DNA from: Aspidapion aeneum
Taxonomy: Eukaryota; Arthropoda; Insecta; Coleoptera; Brentidae
Assembly (NCBI GenBank): GCA_963576565.1
Contig: OY755039.1
Location: forward strand, 75,986,789-76,050,788
Direction: 5' to 3'
Length of the DNA: 64,000 bases
Part shown: positions 32,786 to 45,925 of the stretch, one piece after another
Numbering within the stretch: position 1 is the first letter of the stretch
Layout of the letters: every line of letters starts with the position of its first letter
Notes under the pieces: generated by a model
What the model saw: the letters and a program-made list of their open reading frames with translations, nothing else
Database searches by the model: none
What the model was told of the DNA's origin: nothing
Position numbers and translations under genes: made by a program

Positions 32786-34345
32786 CACACTTTTTTCCTG
32801 TGCGCTATTTTTTCTAAACGCTTCTTCTATGTGCGAATATTTTCAGGAATCTGATAATATTGTCACGATTCAGGGGTAAGGGTGCTTTTTGGGTAGGGAG
32901 CGGTGTGTAACCGAACCCCAAACAACGAAGCTCCCTGTGGTTGAACCTAGTTGTACCACACTGTCGAATGGAGATAACAAGGTTAACGCGATTCGACCGC
33001 ATCGATAACGATAAGGGCAATGTTAGCCTTGGCGTCCGCCGCGAAAATACTAGGCGGATGGATCAAGACCAAGGCTAAAAATCAACACAGTTTTAGAGGG
33101 CTACAACTTATTTATTTTAAGGACCACGGAAACTTTGAGAGCTGGTTGGTCCATCCACTTACTCTTATATCAGTCTACAGCGCTGGTCTACAACAACTTT
33201 GTAAATCGGATGGTCATCTTTTCCACAAAAGCTGCGGTGGCTAAACACACGTCTTACAAACTTGTCAATCCACTAACTACCTCAATTACAGACTGCCTCT
33301 CTTATCGCCTTACCGCTTCCACCATGTCACTATTTATCTCAGCCTTTTATTTATCTGTAGTAGCTACCAGCCTTTATATTATACATATTTTTTTGGACTC
33401 GGGGTGGGGGGGACGTGGTGTAATAACCTACTTTATCCCCCCCGTCGAACTGCAATGCCGGTGTAATTTTAACAATATCTAATATTAGGGTGGTCCAAAA
33501 GGCGCTGACTGTGACGTAGCACGGCACCCCGACACAAAATGGGATTCTCGAACGTATCACCATCTAATCTAATCGTGTCATTGACTGAACTTACACATTA
33601 TTAACCATCTCTATTTAAATTAATGTATTAGTAAGGGCGCCTAATACTCTTAAACAATCATGATATCAATAAACAAACAGTGGTCTACTCGTTTTATTTA
33701 CTAAACTCACACATTGTCATCCAGCTACTTACTCTCTCTTTTTAACTCAAATTAGTGCGACGGGCGCACCCAATCTGAAACAGTCTTGGGGTTTGCAAAT
33801 AGAAGTATTTATAACATGTCATTTTGACAATCAATGTCAATCGACGTTCTTCCATCAGCACACAGTGGGCTCGCAAACCTGTTTTTTCGCCAAAAAAAGT
33901 TAATTTAAATACATACTGAAACTTCTGAACATATTTACTAAAAAAGAGTAGATAGTCCAGTAGGCCTTGAAAAAACTATTATTTGATTAAGGCAGCTTTC
34001 AGAAGTGTGATGTTTTCTTTTAACGGAACGCGTTAAAGTACCATATTTGCATGGCAATTTGATCCAGATTTAAAGCCATTTTGCGACAATATTTTATGTT
34101 GAATAAAAATCTCATAAAATAAATATTGTAGAGGGAGGTAAGTAGATTTTATCCCTGTAAATTTTAGTTTCAATTTTGATGTATAAACAGGTACAGTAAT
34201 GGTTTTTGCTTGGGATTTCTGAACCTCTATAAAAATATAGATTTCTTATAAATTTTGGACAAAAATTTTGCTTCAGTTATCAACCTTAAAGAGTACATAT
34301 CTTTCAAAAATTATATTTTAAAATCTGCTGCCACAAGTTGTCCAT
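32786..34345. other. Unclassified segment, partly GC-richer
   Basis: 32870-33580 is less AT-rich than its surroundings and contains two overlapping frames, 33135-33482 (+, 115 codons) and 32814-33020 (-), with no motif I recognise. Segments 33585-33690 and 33703-33800 are imperfect direct repeats of each other (ACTCACACATT, then GGGCGC.C.AAT.T). It may be LTR or terminal DNA of an unknown element. Confidence 0.35.
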
Positions 34346-34789
34346 ATGAAAGATATTAATAATTTACTAAAAAAGGATTTCTTCGAGAAAAAGTTATATA
34401 TAGCCAGTCTGAACAAAAGTGCTTGTTTATACAAATATAAACTAAAAATTCTCAAAAACCAAAAATTACAGATGAAGTTAACCTTAACAGGTGGATTGTT
34501 TATGAAAAAAAAGGTAAAACACTTTTAAGGTAAACGGTTCTATTTGGAATCATCAGCAGTTTACCAAACCTGACTTTTAATAAACTAATATAAAAACGCG
34601 GACGCTTTAAAAATATTTATTTTGTTGGACTTAAAAACAAATTTTTCTAAAAAATAATTCTTAATTAATTATGCAGTCGTTAAACTAACTCTTTTTAATA
34701 TTTTTAGTTTGGTTTTTAGATTTATTATTATGGAAACTTTTCATCCTTTCCAATGCAGCTTTATTACGCATTACACGATGAGCTCAATT

Positions 34790-35175
34790 TAACAATCGGT
34801 TTATAAATAAGAGTCTATTGGATAGGGATTTTGGGTCCGCCATGCTAGTTTTGTTTATTGAGTAAAAAAATATAATAAGCGACGTTAAACACCGTAGAGT
34901 TCCAAATTTAATACATATCCATTTCGGATCCGCCATGATATTTTTTCTTTAGGTTTAAGTAAGTTAATTATCAGCTTCATGCACTCCAAAGTTCCAATTT
35001 TGATACATATCGGTTGATAAATAGAAAACTCTGCCCTTTTGGATCTGCCATGTAATTTTTTTAAAGTTTGAATTCATAATTATAATCAGCGACTTTAGAC
35101 ACTCCAAAGTTCTAAATTTCATACTTATTGGTTCATAAATAGGAAACTTCGCTATTTTGGATCCGCAATTTGTTT
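34790..35175. repeat. Minisatellite, about 110-125-bp unit, 3-4 copies
   Basis: The pair GGATCCGCCATG then CACTCCAAAGTTCC, ACATATCGGTT and ATAAATAG recurs in order, with the GCCAT anchor at about 34833, 34931, 35046 and (decayed) 35161. Copies differ at many bases, so it is old. Confidence 0.6.
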
Positions 35176-35960
35176 AATAATTACTTTTTTCTCATTTTAA
35201 AACAAAATATTGTTACAAAACCTGTTTTTCTAATTTTGGTCAAAAATTAGCTCCGGGAGCTCATGAGTATGTTCCAAAACTACAATTTATGTCGGGGCGC
35301 AGTTTTTTACTGACGTCACGAGTCAGCGCCTAATTAGCCTGGTAAGATTATAAAATATTTTGTTAGAGTAACAATATTTACCCAGCTACCTGTATTTAAT
35401 ATTACGATATTGTTAGCTTTAATAAGCCATTTATTTGTGCTGTATAACAATGTTATGTGTTGTTTTGTAACTAAACAATATTGTTTTTTTCTGTGTACTT
35501 ATACATAAAGTGAATATGTTATCAAAGATCCTCCCGATCATTTAAGATACCATATTACTTATTTTCTGGGCACATTCAGTGAATAGACTTCTTACGTCTT
35601 TTGATAAATATCTTACCAAAAATATTACCTACTGTAAGAGGAACTGCCTACATTTTAAATCGAAATATTTCTTCCACAAATTCTAAAAAGAGCTATTATA
35701 ACCTAACCTCTTTTTTGTTAACTGTTTCTGTTAAAAATTGAATTATTTTCACGTCATATCATCGTCATTTCGTTCCATTATACAAGCAGACATGCAGACA
35801 TACCCTCATGCAAATCTAGAGTTACCGAATTTTAACGGCCGACCTCTTTTGCACTATTACAATCACCCTGGAAGGAATAACATCACAAATGACATATTTT
35901 GTACATTGCAGAGTTATTAGGTACTTCAAGTAAAATACTCTGCCAATATATGGGCCCCTA

Positions 35961-36001
35961 AGCTCACACTAGATACTATAGTTATAGTGTACGTGTGAGC
36001 T
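35961..36001. repeat. 41-bp hairpin, left of a pair
   Basis: AGCTCACACTA and its inverse (with GTGTGAGCT at the end) enclose ATAGTTATAG. A near copy lies at 36658-36693. The two may be the ends of one element holding the tandem repeats between them. Confidence 0.6.
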
Positions 36002-36019
36002 AATATAACTAAAAACTGA

Positions 36020-36360
36020 AATATATTTTATTCAACTTCAGACTAAATTACCTTTTGTTTGATACCACACAAGCCATGTTTTGACTTAAACTCAAATTTT
36101 TGAAATCTACCCCCACCCTTAAAAAAAACAAAAAATAAAATGTATTTTGTTAAACTCCGGACTCAATTACCTTTCGTTTGATATCACACACGCCATATTT
36201 TCACTTAAACTCTAATTTTTGGAATATACCCCCACCCTTTCTTTAAAATAAATTAAAATGTATTTTGTTACACTCCAGACTTAATTACCTTTCGTTTGAT
36301 ATCACACACGCCATATTTTCACATAAACTCTAATTTTTGAAATCTACCCCCACCCTTTTA
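36020..36360. repeat. Tandem repeat, about 118-bp unit, 3 copies
   Basis: Each unit has ATTACCTTTCGTTTGATA, CACACACGCCATATTTT, AAACTCTAATTTTTG and CTACCCCCACCC. The copies start near 36020, 36137 and 36256 and are clearly related with scattered changes. Confidence 0.8.
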
Positions 36361-36487
36361 TTTGGTTTGTGTTCGGTGGATTTGGTTCATTTTTAAATGG
36401 GACCATCTCGACCCAAGACCCAGCCTAGGTACCAAATTTCATTAAAATCGGCCAAGCGGTTTTTGAGTTATGCGCGTTGGTCGTTAC

Positions 36488-36497
36488 AGACAGACAT

Positions 36498-36555
<58 letters not shown>
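36488..36555. repeat. GACA microsatellite
   Basis: An almost pure CAGA/GACA run with a few interruptions. It follows the phrase TCGGCCAAGCGGTTTTTGAG, a tail often found next to GACA runs in arthropod repeats. The 60-80-codon frames here simply translate the tetranucleotide. Confidence 0.9.
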
Positions 36556-36657
36556 GGCGCAACAAAAAAGTTTCAAAATCATCTGAAACGCAAAGATATA
36601 TAAAAATTTTTGAAATCGGAGCAACTTTTTTTTTCTCGAAAAAATTAGGATCACTAT

Positions 36658-36693
36658 AGCTCACACTACTATAGTATAGTATATGTGTGAGCT
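36658..36693. repeat. 36-bp hairpin, right of a pair
   Basis: AGCTCACACTACTATAG with its inverse CTATA...TGTGTGAGCT. It matches the hairpin at 35961 and directly precedes the LINE relic. Confidence 0.6.
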
Positions 36694-36734
36694 AATACTT
36701 GAAATTGTATTACTAACAAGTAGTTCAAATGTGA

Positions 36735-37533
36735 ATAAGCCATTTAAAACCCAGCTAGACTGGGAAAACAAAACGGAAAACACACTTCTCCAGGAAGGAA
36801 AGTTGGTTTGTTACACCGACGGATCCAAAATGGATAGTGGGTCAGGAGCAGGAGTATATGGCTTAGCCCCTAGATTAAACTGGTTTAAATCTTTGGGGAA
36901 ATACGCCACAGTATTCCAAACAGATATACATGCTATAGAGGTCTGTCTGCGGGAAAATCTGAGAAGAGGATATCTCAACACGGATATCACAATCTTCACA
37001 GATTGCCAAGCAGCAATTAAAGCTCTAGCGAGTCAACAAACTAACTCTAAGTTGGTCTGAAACTGTCTGCTATCCTTATTAACCCTGGCAAAACAGAACA
37101 AGGTTACTCTTGCGTGGATGTCAGGGCACACGGGGGTTCCAGGCAATGAAAAGGCAGATTCACTTGCTAGGAAAGGATCTGAAAAACCATTCATAGGGCC
37201 AGAACCTGCGTTTGGAATTTCAAAAACCTCGGTACGTGGCTACATCAAACGATGGATAAGTGCGGAACATCGAAACCACTGGCATTCATTACCAAGGCTA
37301 AACCACAGTAAGAAAATGGTGTCATCACCATTACCCTAACTCACCTGTGAACTACTAAAACTCAATAGAAAACAAATTAGGCAGGTAACGGGACTTATAA
37401 CCAGTCACTGCACACTGAGAAAACATATGCATAGAATGGGAATCTACAGAGATATGCAGACTTTGTGACGAGGACGACGAAACAGCCTCTCACATAATAT
37501 TTCTGCCGTGCAAAGCAGAAACCTAGTAAGTTA
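36735..37533 (+). pseudogene. LINE RNase H domain and C-terminal tail
   Basis: 36683-37060 and 37118-37339 are consecutive parts of one RNase H. The catalytic start is VCYTDGSKMDSGSGAGVYG; the acidic helix is FQTDIHAIEV, where A-I-E supplies the Glu; the third acidic motif is IFTDCQAAIKALAS; and the last histidine loop is WMSGHTGVPGNEKADSLA. A TGA at 37058-37060 and a stop after 37339 interrupt it. Beyond, HCTLRKHMHRMGI and CRLCDEDDETASHIIF form the Cys/His tail typical of I/R1-type LINEs. RT and endonuclease are absent. Confidence 0.85.
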
Positions 37534-40500
37534 AAAACTAGTGTTTTGGGAAATAGAGTTTGAAGTTTATTTTCTACAAAATTTTATACAACTTTTTTAT
37601 TTTAAATGCCAGACACATAGTTTTTCGATATGCTCTTGTGCTGGGGTACTATTATTACCCAACCTAAATTAAATCTGCTAAATTCAAAATAGATAGGAAA
37701 TATATGATTAAAAACACTTACCTGGTCAGCGGAAATTAACCCGTTTTCATGATTTGTACAAATCATATGACCCTGTAAGTCACTTTTTCAAAAGTAAAAA
37801 GAAGTAAGTCCACATGCTTTAAAACAAGAAGTTAAAAAGTTAAGTCATGTTACTACGGGAAAAATACAGTTTTTTATGTTTTTAAAAATAGGTTATGTAC
37901 AAGCTTTTTTTAAAAATAATGCCAAGACATCACCACCAAGATAACTCAATGATTACAAAGGATCCCTCCCGGTCCGGAGCTTATGGGCGGTGGCTTTTGA
38001 TTGTTGTTATAGATCTTGATGCCCTGATAAATAGCTATCATTGCCCTATCATCCTGTGCCCTATGGTTTTAAAGATACAGGGGTTCAAAAATTCAGCTTT
38101 TAGCTTTAGTGCATTTTTCACATAAAACTATTTCCAGTTATTTCTGCCTTTTCCGGAAAATGATATTATTGTTTGTTATATATCAAACCGTTGGGTCACA
38201 AGTATAGCTTAATATCGAAACTAAAAAATTGGACCTATTAGTTCGTTATATTCAGTGGCGTTTGAAACATAAAAATTATTAAAAAATATTTATTCAAAAA
38301 ACGATGGTGTACAGAATTAATTATAAACAACAAAAAAACAGTGGATATTTTCTTGCTTTTTCCTATCTTTTGGAAAATTCCCAAAGAAACCAGAATATGT
38401 TTATTTGTTAAAAATCGGTTGTTCAAGTTTTCTACAAAACGCTGTAAAACTTTAAGCTTTTTAGAATTTTAATGTTTTTTTTAGAAATGCAAAATACTTT
38501 TGCTTTTGTTTTAACGATAATATTTGTACGAATATAATTATGAGGTTAATAAAATGATTGTTTTGCTCACAGTACTTTTTTAATAATTTATTCATTCAGT
38601 TCAACCTAATTTCTATTGACGTTGATTTTTTTTTTGCGACAGTAAAAGTAAAATAAAAAGTTTAACAATATGATCTGTCAATTTGAGAATTGCACTTAAG
38701 TGAAGCTCTATAAGTGAAGCCAGAGCAGATTTTTAACGAGTTTTGTGAATAACCTTTTTTAATATATATGATAACAAATACTTAAAATAATTCAAACTTC
38801 TTTGTGTTATGCTAGGATCAAAAATTACTTATAAAAATTTAATAATAATTGTAGTATGCATGCGAAAAGATAACCCCAGGCTTAAAAATATGAAATGTAT
38901 GTTTAAAATCTATTACCACCATCCAGTACCACATAAAAGATGCTACTAATATATTTGTGATGGCTGGAGTAGCCTGATCATGTACCTAGTAAATAAAACC
39001 AGTTACAGCGTCACCCCCCGTATCTTAAGATAATATTTAACTTAGATGCCTGTGTCTACAACAACCCAAAAACAATTCTGACGGCATTAAATACGGAATT
39101 ATTTATTGTCATTGGTTATTTATTCAAAACCAGAAGATAGAAAGGAAAAATACTTGTTTTGATTTAAATAAATTATTATTAAGTTTGTTAAAATTCTTAT
39201 TGCATTTGTTTTTAATATCAATAAAATATAGCTCTTTGATTGAGGAAATAATGGTTTTTATTCAAGGAAAGAAACCTGTTGCTTGAAGTTTTTTTTAGTT
39301 TCGGTAATTCTTTGTTTAATTTTAAGAATGATTTTTTTCAGGTAAATCAATATACCAAATAATAAAATTCAAACAATTAATTTGAAAATAAGTTTTTTGT
39401 TTTAAAGTACTGAATCAAATTTAGATATCGAGAAAAATAAAATAATATGGGAAAGCAGACGTTGGCGTACCCTTGAGAGGAGATAATATTATCGAGGAAA
39501 TACGTTTTCTAGATTATATATAATTTTCCTGTAGAGCTCACCTTTAGGTCGTTTCACTAACCTGCCAATGTCAAATTGACATTCATCTTAGTAAATTGCA
39601 TGCCACTGAATGAATTAATGATTAAAAAAGTACTGCGAGCAACAGAAATCAAAAGTGCGAAAGGTGACAAACCTGAGGCACTGGTTTTGATTTCTTCATA
39701 GCATCAAAGCAAAATATGCCCTTATATTCACCTTGATCGAGAAAATTAGCTTGAAAAACCTGGTTTCGTAATGGTGTCATCGTCAGAGGTAGAGGGATAA
39801 ACAGAATATTGATAGTCTTATAAATTTGATTTCTTGGATAAAGTAAGAACAGTATTACATTATAAGTATTACATTTGCAGCCAAAGTGAAAAATCTTAAA
39901 AAGTTAACATTAAAGTGAATTAGTAAAAAGTAAAAGATGAGTTAACCACTCTATAAAAAAGTAGTCTTAAAAAAGTTTTTGAACTCTAGAATAAGTTGCC
40001 TATAATAAAATATATACTATAGTGATTCGTAAGTTAAAAGTATTTGAATATTGTAGTTAAAGGAAAATATAACGTTTTATTTTAATTGTCGTAGACAATT
40101 AAATTAGACTTTAAGACGAAAATAAGGATTAATGTATAACGCATTGGCAATTATAGTAAAGAGGGAGATTGATTTTGAACTTTTGATAGTGCATTTAGTA
40201 TTTATAGAGATTAAGACTATTGGAACAAATTTACTGATATGTTTACGGAATTTTTATGTGTGCGGCTTTTACCGTAGCTATGTGCAACTAGAAGGCCTAC
40301 CTCCAAATAAATTTAATTTAAACGTTAAAAGGGACACGTTGTATAAATATGCCGCTCGACTAAAGCACCCCTAACCGCGGTGTTACAGTGATGTGATTAT
40401 TTGTAGAAAAGCGCCAAAATTTGCACCAATAAAAAGGCCAAACTTTCGCGCCTTTTGATAAATCCTTTGTGGCAGTAAGAACCGCACAAAGTCGAGTATT

Positions 40501-42940
40501 TAGACTTACATGATTTTTCTATTGTATCTTTTTAAAACCCGTACAAAGTAAATAGATTTGCTAATTTAAGAGAAAACGTATTTCGGAAGTAATTTAAGTT
40601 ACTTTTTTCTTAAATTGAAACCGTTGATTTTTAGAACATCTGAAGTGTTCTTGCTCTATTTTAGTCTAGTATTTTTATCAGTACAAATACAGGCAGGTCA
40701 TTATGCTGGATTTTTGTGCTGTAATAGTGACTTACTAACGTTTTGGTTTGGAAAAATATATTTTTCTTCGAAAACATTGACCAAAAGATGAAGAACTTCC
40801 TTGTTTTTGAAGATAGCCACATTCTAGAAAAACTGGCTGGTGCCGTTTTTTACGGCGATTTCAATGATATAAAAGTCGAGTTACTAGGTTTCTGCTTTGC
40901 ACGGCAGATTTGAGTGCCCAGCACTGACCTTCTGCAGAACAAAAATCCTCCTGGAAGAAAACCCTTCGAGAGAGGCACACTGTCAGAGAAACCTAGTAAA
41001 GGGGCTGCTGCTCTTAGCGAGGTTGTCAAGCCTCCTAAACTAAGAAAAACCACCTAGCAGGAGATACAATAAGCTAAATCGCTGCAGTGTCGGGGACGCC
41101 CAAAACCTATTCTCGCTGGCGGAACTAATCAATCAATCAACAAGAAGTTCAACTACTTTAAATAAAGCTTCGTGAGCAGTACTTGTACTTGTTATTTCAA
41201 CTATTTTTAATAATATAGGCACTTGATTTTTAGAGTAAGTGAAGTACACTAAAATGTATTTCAAGTACACTGGAAGTACTTTATTTAATTAAAAATATTT
41301 TTTTATTCTGTACTTGATAATGATAATGTTTAGCTGATTCTTATTTTCGTCTCCAGTGAAGTCAAGCGTTTTTCGCTATAATCCGAACACACAAAGAAAA
41401 TAAGGATATTTGAAATTACGTGGGGTGATGGGGAAAGATAGTGCATAATTATTGTTAGTTTAGCTTGTTTTTAAGGCTAAAGGCACTTATTTTCAGAATT
41501 TTTTGGTAAAAATAAAATTATTTTATTTAAAGACTAGCCAGAAGTCAGGCCATTTTGGCGGGGGCTTAATAGTAATATCTATATATAATACTAAAAATAC
41601 AACTATAGGTGGGGTACGTTGCAATATTTAAAAAAAAACATTGAATATCATTGTGCCGATGGCAAGAAGCCTAGGAAAATTAAATTCTTTTCCGGAAAAA
41701 ATTGCAGCACAGAGACATTTTTTCTTATAGGTAACAAAATAATTTTAAATTGTGCCACAGACAAAAACTATAGAAAAATTAGGTCGTTTTCGAAAAAAAA
41801 TCATGCTGCAGATAAAACAAAAAAATAAAGGCGAAAATTTTGGAAAAATTATTATGCCTGAAAAAATTACCGAAGAAGTAAATTTTTAGAAAATAAAATC
41901 ATTTTAAGAAAAAATAGGGGTGTTATAGGCCAAAAATTTGGTACCAAATGCAAAAGTTTTGGTTGTTTTTAACAAATTTTAAAATTTACCAACACATACT
42001 AAATTTTACAACAGCACAGGCACAAAAAGTTAAATTATTTTTTTTTAAGTCTTATTTAAATAATCTGTGTACAATTCAAGTTTCGTGTTCAAGTCGTGCC
42101 AACTTTTTGCCGATAAGCAAACTATTTTAAGGCCATGCAAGGCATTTTTTAAAAGATATGGCAGATTAAAAATGGCGGAAAGGCATATCTTTAAAAAAAT
42201 TATTTATTACCCGATTTTTATGGAACAAAGTTTAAAATACTTATTTTGTAATGTATTTAAAAATGTTTAGGTCAAAAAATATTTATTTTTTTTTGGTTTT
42301 GTCAAAATGTTTTAGAAAATGTTAAATTTTGTTTTATTTTTGAAAAAGTTTATAAAAAGAAAATAGCTATTTTGATTCTTAATTCAAATCTGGTTTAGTT
42401 TTTGAGGTATTTCCAAATAGCTGGTAAAAATAGTCTTTGGCTTTATTTAAAAATTATGCTTTTATTGAAAACAATAAGAACGTGTAGGTTCGGTTAAACT
42501 TTAATTAATTTACAATACCTAGTAGGTAAGGTTTTGCCGTATTGACGTTATGTTAAATGTGAGTTTATTGTCAAATATGGCAGATTCAATATGGCGAAAA
42601 AGTATATTGATTTGAAAAATCTATTTAAAAATTACTTTTTAAAAAATCTATTTTTGTTTACCATTCGAAAAAAAAACTCAAATTCAAAAAAATATAAAGA
42701 AAAAAAAGTTTTTATTTATTTATTTTTTATTCTAGGGCGTAAGAGAAAAAACGCTAATATAAGCAAAATAGATATTTTCATTCTTACTTTCAGCTTACTG
42801 CAAAAATGCCAATGGGTTAAGTAGGTCAGGAGTTATTTTTGAGTAAATAGTAAAAAACAGGAGGTTTTGCGGTTTTTTAAAAGAGCTATTATCACCAAAG
42901 CATTACGCCTCTTTTGAGTTACAACAAAAAAAGCTAAATC
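37534..42940. other. 5.4-kb AT-rich spacer with a few dispersed repeats
   Basis: No supported gene. 39285-39535 aligns, diverged, with 51665-51870 (AATTCTTTGT, TTCAGGTAAATCAAT, TTTTTTGTTTT, ATATCGAGAAAAA, GAAAGCAGA). 41331-41393 resembles 15297-15358. 40790-41150 is less AT-rich and ends in an AATC tandem run (41127-41141), possibly a decayed LINE 3' UTR. 42160-42190 and 42578-42610 share TATGGCAGATT, then ATGGCG. Confidence 0.45.
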
Positions 42941-42948
42941 CTTATAAA

Positions 42949-43423
42949 CAGTGGCGGCTCGTGACAGTAAAGTTTGTGAGTTCTGCCGTAAAAATCCTTT
43001 TATACGATTTTCTCTGTACTGGAACTGCAAGTTTTGCAGCTCTATTTTTGCCTAGATTTCGCTATCTAAACCCATGAGCAAGTACGGTGCGGGGCGAAGG
43101 AAGGGGTTCCTATCCGAGCGCAGATCTCGTTAGCCGCCCAGCTACGTTGTGTTGCAATTTAGCAGCGCAACAATGCCATTAACTTCATTTGACCGACTGT
43201 GAAATGCGGCCTTCGGCGATGGCGCGCGGCGTCATACTCAACACACGTACGCGATTTGAAGGCCTACTGTACCAACACCGGACCAAAAATATACTGCTAT
43301 TCCAATAATTTTAGAAATAAAATAATTATATTAGAAAAATAGCAGCGGCTGAAAAATAGTCAAATAACGTGAAAATTTTGGGGGTTCTGCAGCTCTGCAG
43401 CCCTTATGCACTAGCCGCCCCTG
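42949..43423. mobile_element. hAT-type MITE with perfect 8-bp TSD
   Basis: It starts CAGTGGCGGCTCGTGA and ends CTAGCCGCCCCTG. CTTATAAA lies on both sides (42941-42948 and 43424-43431). It is GC-richer than its surroundings and has no ORF. It is a different hAT family from the 2425/26536 pair. Confidence 0.85.
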
Positions 43424-43770
43424 CTTATAAAACCTAATAAACTTTGGTATAGTGAGGAAAGAACATTTTGTTAGAGTTTATCAGATCCGTCAATATCGTT
43501 TCCAACACAGAGCACCATATGGAACTTATAGAACCCACACGCAGGTAAATTCCTATTGTTGCAGAAAGACTATGGGGCTGAATTATAATAAAAAATCCGA
43601 CGACGCAACCCTTTTTAATTTTTTAGTATGTCGCGTCCTGTGTATGCCTGCCCTTTTTTCTTACCTCTATTAAACTAAGGCATAGATAAAGTAAGTTCAA
43701 AACTTAAAAGTTCTTTCAAAAATGTTTGATTCAATTAAATTAAATTGGGGAAATTATTTTTAAGGCCAGG

Positions 43771-44838
43771 CCGCGTATTTACGTTTCCGTTCTGATTTCA
43801 CGGCAGCGCTGTTTTGAAATAGACACGGAAATGTTGCAACATATTTGGTTACAAATGCGTGTTGATTTTAAGGCGACGAGGCTCGAACAAGGCACGGATT
43901 TGTATTGAATTACGCAGCGCAGAGGTTTACTTATTAGTGCACATTTGAAACTTAAATTGGATTCACGTTGTTTATTAGTTTGATTTTGAGGTTATATATT
44001 TGTTAATATGAAAATTATGGAGCAGTTTAAAAGTATTTGTTCTAATATTACTCAAGATTTTGAAATTCTTTGAAGTTTGAAGAACACTCTTCCATTAACT
44101 ATACCTGCAAAGTTTAGTGTTCATTGACTTACACCGGCAACTACGACGATAGATGTTCTGTTATTAATAAATTTTAATGATTTAAATGATTTTCACTTGA
44201 TTTCTAACCACTTGAAAATAGAAAGTTTCAAAAACCTAACCTAACGAAAGCTAATCAATCAAATCTAACCGAACCGAACCAAAGCAAACTAAACCAATAA
44301 TTTAAAAAAAAAAAAACTTTCCTGAGTTCCTACCCGGGATCCTAGAGGATGTGAATCCGAACCGAACCGATCATAACTAAACCGAACCAAACCTAACCTA
44401 ACCAAACTAAACTACAACACTATTCACACCCTCTAGGATCCCGGGAAAGAAGTCAGGAAAGTTTTTTTTTTAATTGTTGGTTCAGTTTGCTTTGGTTCGG
44501 TTCGGTTTGGTTCAATTCGGTTCGGATTCACATCCTCTAGGATCCCGAGTAGGAAGTCAGGAAAGTTTTTTTTTGAAAAAAATTATTGATTCAGTTTGCT
44601 TTGGTTCGGTTCGGTTAGATTTGATTGATTAGCTTTCTTTATGTTAGCGTTTTAACCTGACAGTTGAATACGCTTTTGTAATAGTTTAATGAGCGATGTT
44701 CTCTTACAGATCCGTGCTCATTTCGAGATCAAAACTCTTGAAATCAACACGTATTTGGACCCAAATATATTGTAACATTTCCGTGTCTATTTCAAAACCG
44801 CGCCGTCGTGAAATGAGCACGGAAACGTAAATACGCGG
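43771..44838. mobile_element. Foldback element with long inverted arms
   Basis: The left arm (CCGCGTATTTACGTTTCCGT, continuing to about 43920) is matched inverted by the right arm ending at 44838, imperfectly, over about 140 bp. The short repeat CCAGG borders both ends (43766-43770 and 44839-44843), possibly a TSD. The core (44220-44650) holds one reverse and two forward copies of a block with CTCTAGGATCCCG, GTCAGGAAAG and repeated GGTTCGGTTCGG. No protein-coding signal. Confidence 0.7.
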
Positions 44839-45056
44839 CCAGGGTTTTTAGCTACAAATATTCTAAGAATGTTTTAAGGAAGATCATTTTTATTTAAAAA
44901 TTTCTTATGGTTTTTCTAGGGTTTCAAGCCAAAATTCTCGTTACAATCTATGAATTTACCACTAAACTTTCAACTAAAAGAAAAAAAATTGGCACTTTTT
45001 ATTTTTTTATTTTTTCAAATGTGTTTCTCTAATTTAATAAAATTGCGGAAAAGAGT

Positions 45057-45427
45057 AATCATAACAAAAACATTTCATATAAAAAAAGCCAAGTACGCGA
45101 AAATGGCATTCCGTAAACAGAATTGAGATAAAAGTAAAGCCAAGTTCTCCAATACAAATTTCAAAATGAAAGGTTCTTAAGTTAGTTTGGAAATGTTTTT
45201 TTTTAACTTTGCTCTTACAGCCAAATTTCTTTATTTTCAATTTAGCACTGTGCCTAAGAGTCATTTACAGCCGTAATAGCCAAGTTTAGAAAAATATTTC
45301 CAAACTAGTAAGAACCTTTCATTTTGAAATTTGTATTGGAGAACTTGGCTTTACTTTTAATTCTTTTTACGGAATGCCATTTTCGCGTACTAGGCTATTT
45401 TTTACATGAAATGTTTTTGTTATGATT
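45057..45427. mobile_element. Inverted-repeat element, about 135-bp arms
   Basis: The left arm 45057-45194 and right arm 45296-45427 are inverted copies sharing TTTCATTTTGAAATTTGTAT, AGAACTTGGCTTTACTTTTA and the GAAATGTTTTTGTTATGAT end. About 100 bp of loop separates them. A lone arm of the same family is at 47581-47715. No TSD identified. Confidence 0.7.
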
Positions 45428-45509
45428 TAGAAGAAGTAAAATATGCGGAATATTGTTCAAAACTTTTGCAATGCCTTACTTAAATTTTTGAGGTTTTTTA
45501 TTTTTTTTT

Positions 45510-45925
45510 CCATGGTTTTATCGTAGTTCCTATCAGTCTTCCAAAGCTCTCGCGTTTCTGAAAGTGCACAATGTTACTTTTACATAATTTTACATGTATA
45601 GGGGAGGGAAATAAATTAAAATTGTCGTGTTTTTACATTTTGTCCTATAGTTTTATCATAGTTCCTATCAAGCTTCCAATGCTCAGCTCTCTAGCGTTTC
45701 TGGAAGTGGGTAATGTTACTTTTACATACTTTTACATTTTTAGGGGAGGAGAGTAAATGAAAATATTGGGCTTTTTAAATTTTTTCTCATGGTTTTATCA
45801 TACTTTGTATCAGCATTCCAATGCTCAGCTCTCTAGCGTTTCTGGAAGTGGGCAATATTAGTTTTATATAAATTTACATTTATAGGAAAGGGAAGTAAAT
45901 TAAGATGTTGGTGTTTTTAAATTTC
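45510..45925. repeat. Tandem repeat, about 138-bp unit, 3 copies
   Basis: Units start near 45510, 45646 and 45786. Shared order: GGTTTTATC, TTCCTATCA, TTCCAATGCTCAGCTCTC, GCGTTTCTGGAAGTGGG, TTACATTTTTAGGGGAG, TTTTTAAATTT. Units 2 and 3 are more alike than unit 1. Confidence 0.8.

Noticed and set aside
33135..33482. 115-codon plus frame with hydrophobic stretches
   Set aside because: No recognisable domain and overlapped by other frames; composition alone is not evidence of a gene.
32870..33580. Solo LTR
   Set aside because: Composition differs from the surroundings, but I could not define termini or a target duplication.
36397..36664. Open frames on both strands encoding TDRQ- or SVCL-type repeats
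   Set aside because: They are simply translations of the GACA microsatellite, not a protein.
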